Counted from the first letter of the stretch, positions 1 through 10,753 are shown. The stretch: DNA of 26,910 bases from Chara braunii (GCA_003427395.1 BFEA01000059.1:2333806-2360715), one strand, 5' to 3'. Numbers and translations are program-made. The notes: generated from the letters alone by a model not told the origin.

Positions 1-960
1 GCCACAAGCAGTGCGCCGCCTGAAATCTGCAGTTTTGGGACTTAGGCTCAGGGACAAGTCCGTGTTTTGATGGTACTCTCGTATGACCAGGCGGCAAAAA
101 TTAGGGGAACTCAGGGCACCCTTGATTTGGGTGCACTCAACCTTACGAGTAACCCTCAAAGATGGCGAGATAGGTGGCCGCACTCGGCGCATCTAGGGAC
201 CGTCATTTCCGGCCGTTCAGAGGGTTAGACCCGGATTGGCCTGCCGCGGAGAGGCATCGCGGGAACTGACTTCGCCGCAACGTTTTTGCGGCATACGACC
301 GGGGCCGAAATGAGGCCTCAAATTTTTGTCTTTTTTAGTACCATAATTAAAGATGGGGAAAAGGGATTAAGACCAGTAGGGGAGAAGAGAAAAACATAAT
401 ATCCTTTATTTTCTTTATTTTTCACGACATTTAATTCTAGGGGGAATACCCTTGTTATTTTATGTTCCCGGCAATGGGATTAAAAACATAAAAAAATATT
501 AAAAATGGTAAAAGAGAAAAGAAACGAAAGGAATTCGGCCATTTATTTAAACTATCTCGGAATATAATTTTGGGGAACTTACGGTTAATTTACTATTTCC
601 GACAATAGGATTAAGGAAAGGGAAGAATAATGAAAAACGATGAAGGGGACGGGAACCCATGAGTATTGGGAGATTGGCCTAATTTCACCTCGATTACCCG
701 CCATCAGCTCTGACCCCGGATTGAACATTTTCCCCGGATTTTAACAGTTTTCACTACTGCCGATGATCGAGGTTCCATGCGTCGCTTTCCCTGGTTTGCT
801 TGATTACTAACATTACCGCAGTTGGGATGTTCTGAGAGCGGGAGTCGCATGGAAAGAATGGGGTGGTGCTACCTTGGATCGACTATGGTGTTTGGATCGG
901 TACGGATACGAGGGTTGTTACGGAGTGGCTACGTCCTACGGTGTCTGACGTGCTTCATGT
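1..960. other. Non-coding stretch with a degenerate 131-bp direct repeat
   Basis: No convincing reading frame or RNA gene. AT-rich sequence at about 435-520 recurs at about 566-648: a G-run followed by AA, a T-rich stretch, then AATGGGATTAA (473) versus AATAGGATTAA (604), an offset of 131 bases. A weaker third match lies near 347-370. This looks like old tandemly duplicated intergenic or transposon-derived DNA. Origin not recognised. Confidence 0.4.
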
Positions 961-1545
961 ACGATATAGGCCCGGTGACAGCTGTTTCACTAAGGTGACT
1001 TATTTTCAGGTTCGGGACAGCTGCGGTGATTTATTCTCAGGACCGGGGCCACTACGACAGTTTTTCCAGGTTTAGAACCTTGGCGGCAGTTTGTTTTCAA
1101 GTCCGGAAACGTTGCGGCATTCTATATCAGGTTAGGGACAGGTACGGAATTATCATGGCATGATTGTACGGGTTCGGCATCCGCGTGGCACAGCAGTCCG
1201 GTACTGGATTTCGGGCTTGGTCAGGTTCGGTGGCATCGCGGTGTTTTCGTTTCAGGTTCGACGCCCTCACGGCGATTTATTTCAAGTACGGAACCTCTGC
1301 GGTGATTTATTTTCAGGACTGGGACTACTTCACTTCAGGCTCGGAACTACCATGACGCGTTATTTCAGCATTGAGATCATTACCGTGACTTGTTATCAGG
1401 TTCGGGACTATTGCAGTGATTAGTTTCCAGGCCCGGAGCCATCATTGGCATTTAATTCAGGTGCGGGATTATCGCGGATACTTAATTCAGATGCGGTGTA
1501 CTTGCGGAGAATTCTTTCAGGTTCGGCGATGATTCAGAATTGACA
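961..1545. repeat. Degenerate minisatellite, 30-31 bp period
   Basis: A motif of the form CAGGTTCGGGAC followed by a GCGGTGATTTATTT-like half recurs at a near-constant step. CAG/CAA-plus-CGG anchors are at 1007, 1038, 1067, 1098, 1128, 1222, 1253, 1283, 1314, 1336 (short unit), 1366, 1397, 1428, 1458, 1488 and 1518. Spacings are 29-31 bases, and the 1128-1222 interval holds more diverged units. I count about 18 units. The period is not a multiple of three throughout and stops interrupt all frames, so it is not a protein repeat. A single N at 1614 lies just beyond it. Confidence 0.8.
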
Positions 1546-2185
1546 TGGCATCGGAATATTTCGGTGGACCGGCATCGGTATGGGCTGCCGCACTCCAGAA
1601 GAGTATTCCTGGCNCAGAATTGGTACCGTGTGGGGTCCGGAACTTCATTATGGTGGCCGTTTGTAACTCGACGCTGAGCAGTTGGGGTGCCCGCANGAAC
1701 GGCCATTGTTTTGGTCTCATCGTGATAAGGAAACTACAGGTTGGACCCGATATGAAGATTGGGTGCTGCGGAATTTTGGCTGACCTGCAATGCTTGCGGT
1801 ACTCTGGCTTGATGGTTCGTTTGTAGTTCGTTACTGAAAAAGTGCGTGAGCGCTTCCAGGGCTGGCACTGGAACAGCGACTACAAGGCGGACTCGGTTAG
1901 CCAGGCCTAAAGCCCTGGCGCTGCTATGAGATGGCAAGTAAATCGAAATGATAGCGATTGAGAGGGTGTGGTCCTCCACCTCCGGGCCAAGCCACAAGTC
2001 AAGCCAAGATCCTGAGAAGTAGAAAGGACGATCGATATTCGGGCTGGAACACTTGGGACGACGAGTAAGATATACCCTGCACTTGTAAGTGAGGCACAGG
2101 GCGGTCTGCGTTCGGGCGGTTACAGCGGACCTCGACGGAGCGGACAGGGAATATAGTCATCAAGGGAAACTCAACAGGGGGATAT
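1546..2185. other. Stretch without recognisable features
   Basis: Two isolated ambiguous bases (1614, 1696) occur. The reading frames are short and overlap on both strands, none with a recognisable motif. The 1546-1720 part may be the decayed right flank of the minisatellite. I see no RNA gene or transposon terminus. Confidence 0.4.
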
Positions 2186-2253
2186 AGGCACTTCCCTCCT
2201 CCTTCTTTTTCCAGGTAGCCACAACCCCGGGTATCTCATGCAAGCATGCATGC

Positions 2254-2260
2254 TATAAAT
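2254..2260 (+). promoter_or_regulatory. Conserved TATA-like motif of element X
   Basis: TATAAAT within GCATGCTATAAAT is preserved in both diverged X copies (the other is at 17731-17737, reverse strand). It lies upstream of, and in the same orientation as, the conserved X reading frame at 3308. A TATA box is plausible but inferred. The 1-kb distance to the ATG would require a long leader or an intron. Confidence 0.4.
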
Positions 2261-2515
2261 CTCGCAAGCGCGGTTAACTCACTCTCTAAGAATTCTGGAA
2301 GATTACCGCGGTCAGGAGGATCGACTAACGAGTGAGATTTGGAAGTTGAGTAGAGAGTTGGGTGATCCGACGAGCTGGTGCTGGGCATGTGGAGTTGACG
2401 TGGGGCCAGGATGGACTGCAGCACACGGGCGAACCTGGCTGGCATGCTCGAACTAAGCGTGGTGACAATTCTTTCTAGGTGCGAGGTGACGGATTGCCTG
2501 CATCGGGATGTTGTG

Positions 2516-2772
<257 letters not shown>

Positions 2773-3307
2773 GGGATGTATTATGGTCATGTTCTCTTCC
2801 ATTCTTCTGAGTAATTTTGGTATTGACGCCAGTCGCCTTGCCCTTCTTTTTTATCGGCATCTCATATTTTTCGTTTTCCTTGCTTCCTTTCTTCGAAGAC
2901 TGACATGTGGATTGTTTTTCCCACTCCCCGTCTTTGTCTTTTTGAATCGGCAAATCTGATCGATTGGTTCCATGCGATCGAGCCTTGTGTGATCTCGGGG
3001 CTGATTGGCCAAATAATTGTTGCATGATCCTTGATTTTTTATGTTTGGATGTGAGCTAGATGCATGGATGATAGGCGTGATTCTGTATGTGTAGAAATTG
3101 GATAGGCATGCTAGACTATTAGACGACCGTCTCACTATAGAATGATCCACCTCGCGAATCGCTGGTTTTCACCCACCTGATCGAAGGACAGGTCCTGCGG
3201 ACGCACGTGTAGACTCGGCCAAAGACGATCGCCGCCCACACGCGCGTCTGCGAAAACCTGAACTTAATCAATTTCCCGAATGGTTGGTGTCCATCCCGGC
3301 TTGCAGC

Positions 3308-3774
3308 ATGAATTTCGGCGTTCCCTTTCGTGTCACTGACCGCGAATGTTTGAGGGATTGGGAATTCCGAGAATATTGGGAGCACTCTTGTTTGCCTGCA
3401 CGACCCTGGGCGGAACCTCAAGAATTTCCCTACTTGATGGGAAACGAACGTATTTGCGAGTGCGACCAGGCCTTGGTACGTAACCCACATCTCCCCAGCT
3501 ACTCTAGCCCTACATGTGTCACGTCCTCGCGGGGCCCGGAATCATTATCTTAGGGACCGAATTCCCTCCCTATCACCGCATCCTACCCTCTGACTCGCAA
3601 TCGCTCCTTACTGGCCCCAACCCCCATGCGAAGAGTGTCTGCGGGACCATGAGTACTGAACCTCCAACTTTGTCCGGCAAACTCGTTCAAAGGAAGAACG
3701 ATGGGCGCACAATCTTAGATCGAGGCCAGCCGCATCGGATTCGGAGACTTGCGACATTCGACGGCGGCAGGTGA
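3308..3774 (+). pseudogene. Conserved unknown ORF of element X, left copy, frameshifted
   Basis: I do not recognise this protein. From ATG 3308 the frame reads a segment with TDRECLRD, EFREYWEH, EFPY and GNERICE and then stops at 3553. The continuation homologous to the other copy (CHVLAGPG, FPPYH, ILP) lies in a different frame from about 3514 to 3774, so this copy carries at least one frameshift. Compared with the right copy (16841-16527, minus), many codon differences inside the conserved blocks are silent (GAA/GAG, TTG/CTG, CGA/CGG, ATT/ATC). That suggests past selection on the protein. No signal peptide, membrane segment or known catalytic motif is visible. It could be an exon of a captured host gene or an element-specific protein. 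Confidence 0.5.
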
Positions 3775-4221
3775 CGAATCAGCGGGATACCCATAGCGTC
3801 CCGATAGTGCACCAGATACGACCCCGACCCCGACGACGGAACCAACGGAGGCAGTAGCTCCGCCCCCCGAAGCAAAACGGAACTCCAGTCCACGCCTACC
3901 CTCCTGCATTCACATCCCAGGGCTTGTCATGGGAGATCTCAGTTCCGACCTGGGACTCCACCCCCACTTTCCTAAAATCCTTGGCACACCCCCTTTTCGC
4001 ACTTCCAGGCTCACTCACACCCCGATCAAGAAGTCGCGTCGGGGGTGAGGCTTGGGCGTCACAGTCTGGCAGCGTTAGCACAAACATCCCTGCCTGCCCT
4101 AGAGATTGTACCATGGGCAGTGTGGCTGCATGGGGGTGAGTGTGGTTGGGTACACGGTGTTGCGGGATCTCCGTGCTGGGGTGGGGTGAAGTGCTTATCT
4201 TGGGGCTTCACTTTCACCCCA

Positions 4222-4293
4222 GCCCACTTAGCCTTATGGTTAGGTGTTTGCCTGCCAAGCCGTTGGTTGTGTGTTCAAGTCTTATATTCGGAT
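4222..4293 (+). ncRNA. tRNA-Gly(GCC)-like sequence, copy 1 (probable relic)
   Basis: The layout follows a tRNA: an A-box-like TAGCCTTATGG with a D-loop GGTTAG, an anticodon loop CTGCCAA that would present GCC, and a TTCAAGT loop in the B-box position. The anticodon and T-arm stems pair poorly, and this copy has TTCAAGT in place of the usual TTCGAAT. It therefore reads as a tRNA-derived element, not a functional tRNA. Only the geometry and loop sequences support it. Confidence 0.4.
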
Positions 4294-4443
4294 GACACGT
4301 GCTTTCGCGCAGTAACCGCCGTAGAGATTGTACTATGGGCAGTGTGGCTGCATAGGGGCAAGTGTGGTTGGGTACACCGTGTCGCGGGATCTCCGTGCTG
4401 GGGTGGGGTGAAGTGCTCATCTTGGGGCTTCACTTTCACCCCA

Positions 4444-4515
4444 GCCCACTTAGCCTTATGGTTATGTGTTTGCCTGCCAAGCCGTTGGTTGTGTGTTCGA
4501 ATCTTGTATTCGGAT
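4444..4515 (+). ncRNA. tRNA-Gly(GCC)-like sequence, copy 2 (probable relic)
   Basis: Same layout as the first copy, but with an intact TTCGAAT T-loop (B-box-like GTTCGAATC). Counting back from TTC at positions 54-56 puts U at 33, GCC at 34-36 and AA at 37-38, as in tRNA-Gly. Base pairing in the anticodon stem is limited to about two pairs. The tRNA-like part lies at the 3' end of the cassette, the opposite of a normal SINE, so ordinary SINE identity is doubtful. Confidence 0.45.
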
Positions 4516-4522
4516 TACACGC

Positions 4523-5650
4523 CAACGGTTACCGTTTGTGGTGGGCCTCCATCGGGTGGCACCATCGTCTTCGGGCCGGCATCATGCGGTTCCCGCCTGC
4601 GCCCAAGGAACGTCCGCAACGGTTGTGGCCGACCTGTACAACAGGCTCCCTCTACTGCTCCTCGTCGTTGTGCTGCTTCTTGTGGTCCCCGTGCTGCTGC
4701 CTCTACTGCTCTCTAGACATGGCGCTACTTCCCTCTCCACCGTGTCGTTCATGGCCGACTGTACCACAGGCTCCCTCTGCTGCTCCTTGTCGTTGTGTTG
4801 CTTTTGGTGGGCCCCACGCTGCTTCTCGTCCCTTTGCTGCTTCTCGCAGTTGTCATCCATGGCATCGTCGCATTGTCAAAGGTCATCCCACATCCCCCCC
4901 GTCCTGCATTCAATCCACCACCACGGCGTCGCTCGTGGAATGACCCCGCAACCCAACGTGTAGCACAACTGATTCGAGCTGAATGACAACCTCCGAAATT
5001 GCCATGTATTCAGGCCCGTCATTTGCAACTTGCATCCGCGTCCTTCTCCTACACCTGTGCAGCTGCGCCTTCAGTCGTCCCAACGCCCTCCCCTACTGAC
5101 AACAAAGGACAACAACAAACATGATTGCACTCACGACAGTCCTATCCAGCGGTGTCAACAATGCACACCCGACCTCTCCGCCACCCTCCATTGCCAACAC
5201 TTCCACATGAATGAAGTGTCTCCACTGCTGTGACGATGGTCGCCACCACGACACTTCTGCAAAGCTACCCCCTACGGTTCGACTTCGCTCTCCTTGGAAA
5301 ACTGTGTTGAACGACGCTAGCAAAGTGGCGTGCGTCGATGGCGGGCGCTACCACTGTGCACATGTGCATACAACGCTGCATTTCTCGGGAAAGGACGCCG
5401 CGACAAAGCCCGATTTGCCCGTGTCCCATCTTCGCGCCGCCTGCCGATGGTTGTGCTCGTCACCACAGCCACACTTCAAATTTTGAATCTCGAACGAGGA
5501 GGTCTCTTATTTTTTATTCTGTTTTTCGTCGCCTGGCCTTGCCCTTTCCCGCCGGACACCGCTGGACCGTGCCGTCTCCACATAGACACAGGACGCTGGA
5601 CCACGGACATTGCCCGCTGCTGCTGCATATAATCATATGAAAACGACTGT
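4523..5650. other. C/T-rich non-coding stretch with a 126-bp imperfect duplication
   Basis: GGCCGAC, TGTAC, ACAGGCTCCCTCT and CTGCTCCT-GTCGTTGTG occur at 4627-4690 and again at 4753-4815, an offset of 126. The tract is rich in CTG, CTC and TTG triplets, giving Leu-rich frames on the plus strand and Gln/Arg-rich ones on the minus strand. No frame shows a domain or a clear coding boundary, so I call no gene. 4830-5650 shows nothing recognisable. Confidence 0.4.
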
Positions 5651-5671
5651 GGGCAGGCCTCAAGGAAACGT

Positions 5672-5751
5672 CCTCGGGGGTCATCCCCGAGGGTATGTGG
5701 AACGCGGCCGCAAAATTTCCTCAACAGCTGCAAGGAAACTTCCTTGCAGCT
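5672..5751. repeat. Cluster of two palindromes
   Basis: CCTCGGGG (5672-5679) pairs with CCCCGAGG (5685-5692) across a 5-base loop. AGCTGCAAGGAA (5726-5737) pairs perfectly with TTCCTTGCAGCT (5740-5751) with two bases between, flanked by TTCCTC and GAGGAA. Related GGAAACGTCC and GGAAACTTCC words suggest a shared origin. They lie just beyond the LINE 3' tail. Could be a small foldback element or a structured RNA segment. Confidence 0.6.
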
Positions 5752-5827
5752 CGAGGAAGTTGTAAGGAGTGTCCGACGACATCCTAACTTTTTGCTTTCG
5801 GTGTGCTGTTTTTCAAAACCGAGGACC

Positions 5828-5908
5828 TATTTTTTTCGTTTTTTTTGTTTTTATTTTTTGAAACAGAGGCTGTCTATTGGTGGGGAGCAGCACCTGCTGG
5901 AAACCGGC
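5828..5908 (-). repeat. LINE 3' end: shared 35-bp core and A-rich tail (copy A)
   Basis: Read on the minus strand, TTTCCAGCAGGTGCTGCTCC and CCACCAATAGA (about 5908-5872) are followed by a short spacer and an A-rich tail (5860-5828). The same core occurs at 11777-11823 (minus) and 13895-13943 (plus), each followed by an A-tail. In this copy the hairpin present in the other two is missing, with CAGCCTCTGTTTC in its place. The shared core at three A-tailed ends suggests a common 3' end recognised by the LINE machinery. Confidence 0.65.
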
Positions 5909-5915
5909 TTCTGAC

Positions 5916-6258
5916 TTAGCAAAGGGTCACTATTTGTGGCACAAGGATTGCAACAAAATCACCCCGGCCCCCGCAGGGGCACCGAAGGCCTGGGGTGCTT
6001 TGTCATCTATTGTTGTGAAAGGATCAGAGGTGTGCTGTTCTCGGAGGGCATCAAGATGTTGGAAAGCAGAGCAGGGCAGGGATGAATTCCAACACACAAG
6101 CAATCTAGATACCCCCATGCACACCCATGCAGCCTGTCCATCCGCCCTTCAGTCTGTCGCTTCAATCAGAGAGAGCGGGTGTGGAGGGAAAGGATCAGGG
6201 AACTCTGATGGGTGGCGGAGCGGAAAGGAAGGTTCGATGGTCGTCCATTTGTTGAAGA
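5916..6258 (-). other. LINE 3' untranslated region
   Basis: Between the stop of the last LINE protein segment (6259) and the tail core (5908), no frame continues the LINE protein. I see no further domain. The position identifies it as 3' UTR of the element. Confidence 0.5.
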
Positions 6259-8265
6259 TCAGATGGTCGTCCCTGAATCCCTGCATTCTACCATCTCCAG
6301 GTGTCGTTGGTCCTCCCTATTACCACCCCACTCAATCTTCACCACCCATCCGCCTTTGTCTCCCCCCAGCCAGTTCGCCCCAAAGGAGGAGATTGACTTT
6401 CTTATATCTTGGTTAGTCCGAAAGAGGTCCATCTGGCGCTTCAGGATTTGCCACTTTCTCATTAGTTCCAGATGGAATTGTTGTTGGATCTGCTTTGTTA
6501 CCTCAGGGCCCTCTACCTGCACATTCTCCCTGGCCGGAAGGCAATGTTGCCACCAAAGCCCCCAAAGCACCGCTTTGCGGCCCAAATTGAACATATTTTC
6601 TGTGAACGTGGACGCATCCTGGGCCTGGGGCCAGTAACCTATCAGTATCGCCCTCCAGGTCTAGGGCCATGGAGTGCCAGGGTCCATCTTTCTTCAGATT
6701 TTGTCCCACCATCGCCATGTGAGTTGTGCAGTCAGGCGTTGCATAAAGATGTGTTCAATGGTTTTTGCACTCCTCCGTGGAGGAAAGGCTCGCATGCACC
6801 GTGCACACCAGGGAAGAGCTCGACCTTTCTGTTCCAGGCTTGTGTGATCGATCAACCAGTCCATTGTTGGAAGACACCGGTGTGCTATCTGCCACTGTAG
6901 GGAGGTGATCTTTGCAGATTTTTCTTTACGACATTGTGATCAGGGTATTGACATCAAAAGGGAGCGGTCTACATTGAGATGTTTTGTCCACCTATCGATT
7001 ATTCTATCTTTTAGGTGGCGTTTGGGTCTGAGCATTTTGTTTGTGGACTTCACCGTCAGCTTCCGAAGACCAATCACAACAGTGGGGTTAGCTCTGCGCC
7101 CTGTGGGTTTCCACTGCCATTCTAGAGGGTCGAGGGGGAGGTCTTGAATCCTGGTGTCAGGCTGAAATGTGCAGGCTGCCTCCCCCTCCCCAAAGACTGG
7201 GATTTGGAAGATGCCAGCCTTATTCTGCGAAATAAAGGGGGTCCGCCCTCCTTGCAACACTCCTGATCTGCTTACTGTATACATTTCCACCAGGCATCCT
7301 GCATTTGGGTCATATGTATTCTCCCCGCGTGAACGATGGTCCCTCTTACCGTTACCCAGTCCCCCTCTTGTAGAGATGAGCCTCTCCTCAATACCCTATA
7401 TCAGGATAGCGGTATCGCCTCGATAAACATCTCCAAACTGCAATCAATGTGGTGGCAGTACCTCAAAGACTCGTGTAGTTCGTATGCTGTTTTTCAGCTG
7501 CCTCGGTCACAGTCCCAGATACCTTTTATACAAGTGACCTCATTTTTAACCCAACTTTTCCATGGTGCCGCCGAACTACATATTACCTGACCAAACCTGT
7601 CAGTGAGCCAACGGTTTCCAAATAGGGGTTGACGAAGCACCTCCTCCGACCGGTCCGTGTTTTTTTTTTTTTTAGGGAGGAGTTTCTACCAACTTCACAG
7701 AAGCGACGACCAAAAGTCGTCCATTTGTTCTCTGGGTTCCCCCCGTCTACGTGGCCACCTTCGTGGGATAGCCCAATAACGGTCCTCTAGCCACGTGAGG
7801 GGGTGAACTTCCGGGGGAGCCAAGGAGGCTATGCGGGTTAAGTGTTCTAAGGCCAGAGGTTTCCTGGGGTTGTCCATTGCAAAGATCGACTTCTTGATCC
7901 ATTATGATCGGAGTGTTGTGGCCTGTTTTGCAGGGTCGATTATCCCTAAGCCCCCTACAACTTTGGGCTGTATGATTGAGTCCCACGCCACCCGACTTAT
8001 CACATTAGTCAGTTCTCCGTCCCCTCACCATAAAAAAGGCCGCCACTTTGGCTTTTAGTGTGCGCAATGCCCCCTACTCAGTAGCCACACCAGTGATCTA
8101 TACCAAAGCGAGGCAAAAACCACATTATTGATCACCAGTGCCCAACCAAAAACAAATGTGGTCTTGTTTCGCCAATTGGACAATTTAGTCAGGGCGGGGG
8201 AGTTGATCCATTCATCGTTAGTTTGGGGGCAACCGGTCGCTGTTATTGACACCCCTAGGACTCTT
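6259..8265 (-). pseudogene. LINE ORF2 C-terminal region with CCHC-type knuckle, broken
   Basis: Downstream of the RT, fragments in several frames match the conserved tail of plant-type LINE ORF2. They include SITATG with a W-containing linker (8252-8055), a WDSIIQPK segment with a GGLGIID motif (about 8000-7940), LALEHLTRIA (about 7850), QEGDWV (about 7350), and CARC (near 6797-6808) followed by TIEHIF. The residue after HIFMQ is Arg (codon CGC) where a zinc-binding Cys (TGC) is expected, so the knuckle seems broken by one transition. The final segment (6594-6259) contains LWGLWW, typical of the end of this domain. Several frameshifts and stops separate these pieces. Confidence 0.75.
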
Positions 8266-8285
8266 AGTGGGGCTTCTAGGGGTAG

Positions 8286-9180
8286 TCAAGAAACACGAGG
8301 GGTTTTAGAGGGGCGACCTTCTTGATAATGGATCCACCATCCTTGTGTTTTATTCCCCCAATTGATTGTCATGTCAGAGACAAGGGAAAACTTGTCCATC
8401 ATCCATTGGATCTTTTCCAAATTGTCCGCGGTGGCCTCCATCATGACCGTAAGGTCATCCGCAAACAGGGAACACACCGGGACTGCGTCCTCCAGGATAC
8501 GGGTTATTTTAATTTTGGTGATGTCCTTGTTTGCACAGAGGTTTGCCGACAGCGCCTCCATGATGATAAAAAAAAAGAAGGGTGCTATAGGGTCCCCTTG
8601 ACGAACCGACCTCTTCAACTGTATTGGGGGGGACAAGGAGTCATTTAACTGTATGCAGTTGGTAACATTGTAATGAAGGATATGAATCCATCGCCGAAAA
8701 ACCGACCCAAAGTTCATCTTCTGCAGACAACTATCCATAAAATTTTCAATCTACATGATCATAGGTCTTTTGAAGTCTATAAACACAAGCGCCACATTTT
8801 GTCACGAGTGTCTGCCCAGTTGAAGGATTGTGAACCATTAATATATTTTCCTGAATGTTTTTGTTCTGCATGAAGCCAATTTCCGCAGGGTGGATGATAT
8901 CTTCCATTACCAGGATCATTCTGTTGGTCAATGCTTTGGGCAACATTTTGTATGTTATTGTAAGGTTATGAGCCTATAATTTCGGATATTCATTTTGTCA
9001 CCCTTTTTGTAAAGCAGCAAAAGGACCCCCCTGCTACCATCTCTCCCATCCCTCCCATGTTCCATACGTCCGTGTAAAAGTCCATCAAATCATGGCTCAG
9101 AGGGTCCCACATTACCTCCCAAAATTCCTTGGGGAACCCATCTATGCCAGAGGTACTCTCTTCCTCCATTTGCATAAGGG
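8286..9180 (-). pseudogene. LINE reverse transcriptase, degenerate
   Basis: The N-terminal RT motifs are in 9175-8990 (GIDGFPKEFWE) and 8946-8746 (MLPKALTNRM, IGFMQNKNIQ, and a decayed QKTYDHVD). The 150-residue segment 8738-8286 carries RQGDP (residues 46-50) and the catalytic FADD (92-95) with a following hydrophobic stretch, the signature of non-LTR RTs. Motifs lie in at least three frames, so no continuous enzyme can be made. The tract FFFFII at residues 54-59 reflects an expanded A/T run. Confidence 0.85.
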
Positions 9181-9201
9181 TTGTCCAAATCTCCTGTTTA
9201 G

Positions 9202-9776
9202 TTAGGGGCCTTCAAGACTCCTTCTTTGATTGTCTGAAAGAGACTTGTTTAAAGGGGTAAGATATTCCTCAATCATTCCACGGTGCGTCCCTTCTGTGTG
9301 TAGTGGAATGTGTGAAGCGAATGGGTCCTTGTAAAAATTTCTTGCTATCCTGATGAACCTATATGCCGTAAAGGCAATGCCTTCTCCGTTTGCTTCCGGG
9401 TCATATAAGACCTTAATAGTAGCATGTTTCGCTCTGATCTGTGTGATGCCCAAAAAATGGGTGTCCATCACGCCTTCCAATGTAAATTTTGACAATTTTG
9501 CCCGTATCCGTGCTCCTTGCCACAGTAGCGAGCTTGCTTATAAAGTTGGTTCTTTAATAACTGCATATGATTCTGCCCCTCTTCTGATTCTAGGGGATTC
9601 TGCTCATGCGAAACTTCATCCTGCTCAAGTTCTACTAAATGGTGCATAGTTTTGATTTCTTGTTGATGTCTCAAGGTTGTCATTTGTTTGGCAAATTCAT
9701 TACTTTTTTTTAGCTAGGAAGAGGAGGTCATTATTGAACCATGTAACATTATGTGAGTCAAGTTTCGGGTGGCGCT
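9202..9776 (-). pseudogene. LINE ORF2 linker between endonuclease and RT
   Basis: Two overlapping frames (9683-9468 and 9495-9202) lie between the endonuclease and the RT. The second reads QIRAKHATIKVLYDPEANGE and IARNFYKDPF. This matches the charged linker usually found here in L1-type ORF2, in which a segment with a DP-E pattern and FY precedes the RT. No catalytic role is expected. A frameshift separates the two parts. Confidence 0.55.
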
Positions 9777-9777
9777 C

Positions 9778-10545
9778 CTACCAATAAGACCATACCTGAC
9801 GCAGATATTGTAAGGAGGAGTCGATCTGCAGTAAGGACATGTTAAGCATGTAGAAGCCGGACCCACGAATCGGTTTCTTACGAAAGGTCAAGACTGACAT
9901 GCACATCTTGTGATTGATGCCCAGGAAGGGATTGAGGGGGAGAATCGCCACTTGTGCCAGACACCCTTCCATTGAATCCGACAATAATATCAAGTCAATC
10001 CAATATTTGGACAACCGAGTATGGTCGTTGTTCCTTATGCACGAGAAGGTTCGGTCCGTAGGGAACAGGCACCTAAAGGAATCAAAGAGGGATAGGACAC
10101 TACACAGGTTCTGGAGCATTCGTTTGTCCTCTTCAACGTTTCCCATAGTGGGGGGGGGACTCTCCGGCCGTCCAGCCACCGGTCTGGTGCAACGTTAAAA
10201 TCTCCTGCAAGGATTACCAGAATGCCTAGTTGCACCTTGGTTTCAGTCTTTCCTAAAAACACCGCTGCTCGTTTACCGCATTAGGTGCATAAATATAGAT
10301 AATGTTCACCAATTCTTACTCCAGCATCCCCAGTACAGATATCCACCTCCCCTCCTCCTCGTCCTTTTCGCAGTACACCACTTCAAGTCTTGATTCGGGC
10401 GGGATCCATATCGCCACTCCTACCCGGACTGGTCCAGGGGGATGAGACTGGTAAGACTGAAAGGGCCAGGCCATCTTGAGGGCCCTGTGATGGTTGGGTA
10501 TGTCCATAAGGCGCGTCTCCTGGACACAGACCACGTCAGGTCAAT
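9778..10545 (-). pseudogene. LINE AP-type endonuclease, degenerate
   Basis: Fragments of an APE-like endonuclease are in order. VCVQETRL (10534-10510) holds the catalytic Glu motif, and VGVAIWIPPES follows. AGDFNV (near 10205) is the DxN motif. RLSKYWIDLILLSD (about 10010-9970) is the DYIL-like block, and INHKMC (near 9910) is a possible remnant of the SDH motif. The domain nicks target DNA for reverse-transcription priming. It is split among three frames. Upstream, a run of 30 C at 10547-10576 (G on the coding strand) interrupts the expected N-terminus. Confidence 0.8.

Positions 10546-10546
<1 letters not shown>

Positions 10547-10576
<30 letters not shown>
10547..10576. repeat. Homopolymer of 30 C
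   Basis: Thirty consecutive C residues lie in the LINE endonuclease region. On the coding strand this is a G run just before the segment leading into VCVQETRL. It may be a real slippage expansion, or its length may be an assembly artefact. Confidence 0.9.
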
Positions 10577-10578
<2 letters not shown>

Positions 10579-10753
10579 AACAGGTCCCACAGTGACTGGG
10601 TTTTGTCTTGGCTGGGGGTCGCGACTCGCAAGTCAGTTTACGTTGATCGAAAAATCATCTAAGGTCCAGACTCCAGATCTACTGTTTGCAGCGCGTGCTT
10701 TCAGACCCTGTTTCTACTGTATACCACTTCAACCCAATCCATCCGAGTGCTGA

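Larger units (their letters stand above)
4101..4522 (+). repeat. Tandem duplication of a 222-bp cassette ending in a tRNA-like sequence
   Basis: GAGATTGTAC at 4102 and 4324 start two copies of a ~200-bp unit that are over 90 percent identical by eye and share the order: GGGCAGTGTGGCTGCAT, GGTTGGGTACAC, GCGGGATCTCCGTGCTGGGG, a hairpin, then a tRNA-like end. In copy 2 the hairpin pairs GGGGTGAAGTG (4405-4415) with CACTTTCACCCC (4431-4442). Unit 1 starts just after the end of element X. High identity suggests a recent duplication compared with the surrounding decay. Confidence 0.85.

Noticed and set aside
4222-4515. Functional tRNA-Gly genes
   Set aside because: Anticodon and T-arm stems pair poorly and the acceptor stem is not evident; only the loops and spacing are tRNA-like.
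4582-4986. Leu-rich plus-strand frame (membrane-like) and the Gln/Arg-rich frame opposite
   Set aside because: Both derive from CTG/CTC-rich low-complexity DNA with an internal duplication; no start context, domain or partner.
5877-6900. Plus-strand frames of 141-179 residues
   Set aside because: They are antisense shadows of the LINE C-terminal domain and 3' UTR, which have recognisable motifs on the minus strand.
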